From the NCBI GenBank assembly GCA_913062865.1, contig CAJXWO010000018.1, forward strand, positions 1-47,582: 47,582 nt of DNA. Reading direction: 5' to 3'. Shown in pieces: positions 47,429 to 47,582 of this stretch (positions are counted from its first letter, which is position 1; each line of letters begins with the position of its first letter). The translations under genes were made by a program, and so were the position numbers. The notes beneath the pieces are model-generated. The model ran no database searches and was not told the DNA's origin. It was given only the letters and a program-made list of their open reading frames with translations. This DNA comes from an uncultured Paracoccaceae bacterium (GTDB lineage: Bacteria > Pseudomonadota > Alphaproteobacteria > Rhodobacterales > Rhodobacteraceae).

Positions 47429-47582
47429 ATGTTCGCTTATTCGAAAATCGTGGCCGTCGCGGCCGCATCCATGGTCACCGCGTCGCTGGCCACGGCACAA
47501 GAGGCTGACCGGAGTGATTGGCCTGAGAGTTTCACCGTGGGCACCGCGTCACAGGGCGGGACGTATTTCGCCTACGGCTCGG
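47429..47582 (+). CDS. TAXI family TRAP transporter binding protein, 5' part only
   Basis: The first 51 codons of a secreted TAXI-type binding protein; it runs off the right edge. The start ATG 47429 has GGGAGGAA upstream. The signal peptide is MFAYSKIVAVAAASMVTASL followed by ATAQ. The mature start FTVGTASQGGTYFAYGS is the conserved TAXI opening. It differs from the protein at 6595-7650, which lacks this GTASQGGTYF form. A fused TRAP permease should follow outside the window. It diverges from the glycogen operon. Confidence 0.88.
   Translation, partial: MFAYSKIVAVAAASMVTASLATAQEADRSDWPESFTVGTASQGGTYFAYGS

Overview
This is a high-GC window that reads like an alphaproteobacterium of the Rhodobacteraceae (Roseobacter group). 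The reasons are its gene content (smo/mtlK/xylB hexitol operon, agl-glgBCAX-pgm glycogen operon, two TAXI-type TRAP systems, preAT) and its tightly packed ATGA/TGATG gene overlaps. No rRNA, tRNA, insertion sequence or CRISPR array was seen. From 12.7 kb to 47.1 kb every gene but one lies on the minus strand.

Layout. (1) 1-4.1 kb: the 3' end of aroA, a membrane-anchored isochorismatase-fold protein without its catalytic cysteine, and preT-preA (reductive pyrimidine catabolism) behind a RutR-like palindrome. (2) 4.2-12.7 kb: a TAXI-TRAP binding protein and fused permease on the minus strand, divergent from a MarR regulator coupled to a formylglycine-type sulfatase/phosphonate monoester hydrolase, then a P2-type cation ATPase. 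(3) 12.7-27.1 kb: an unfamiliar catabolic cluster. It has a MalK/MalE/MalF/MalG-like ABC importer, four SnoaL/NTF2-fold proteins, a HisD-like dehydrogenase with all catalytic and zinc residues, an SDR, a LacI regulator, a bicupin, an M24 hydrolase and an Asp/Glu-racemase-family protein. Its divergent promoter carries two copies of one 14-bp operator in opposite orientation. This is the best candidate for an undescribed system. (4) 27.1-36.2 kb: hexitol uptake and catabolism (smoEFGK, smoS, mtlK, xylB) with its own LacI regulator. The regulator gene and the operon both have CGTTA-type operator candidates over the -10 region. (5) 36.3-47.1 kb: a GNAT acetyltransferase and the glycogen operon agl-glgB-glgC-glgA-glgX-pgm. 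Three of these six genes carry a single in-frame stop codon, each where the family has an aromatic residue (agl Trp130 to TGA, glgB Tyr422 to TAG, pgm Tyr33 to TAG). (6) 47.4 kb to the end: the start of a second TAXI binding protein on the plus strand.

How the parts work together. Most of the window is import and oxidation of small organic substrates. Three importers each have a hairpin between the binding-protein gene and the permease gene, which probably keeps binding protein in excess. Sugar alcohols enter through Smo, are oxidised by SmoS/MtlK, and xylulose is phosphorylated by XylB. The 12.7-27.1 kb cluster probably imports a polyol- or sugar-like compound and oxidises it with the SDR and the HisD-like enzyme; the SnoaL-fold proteins would do isomerase, lyase or hydrolase steps. 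The substrate cannot be read from sequence. The glycogen operon is intact in order and frame but, as written, cannot make full-length branching enzyme, phosphoglucomutase or alpha-glucosidase without readthrough or sequence correction.
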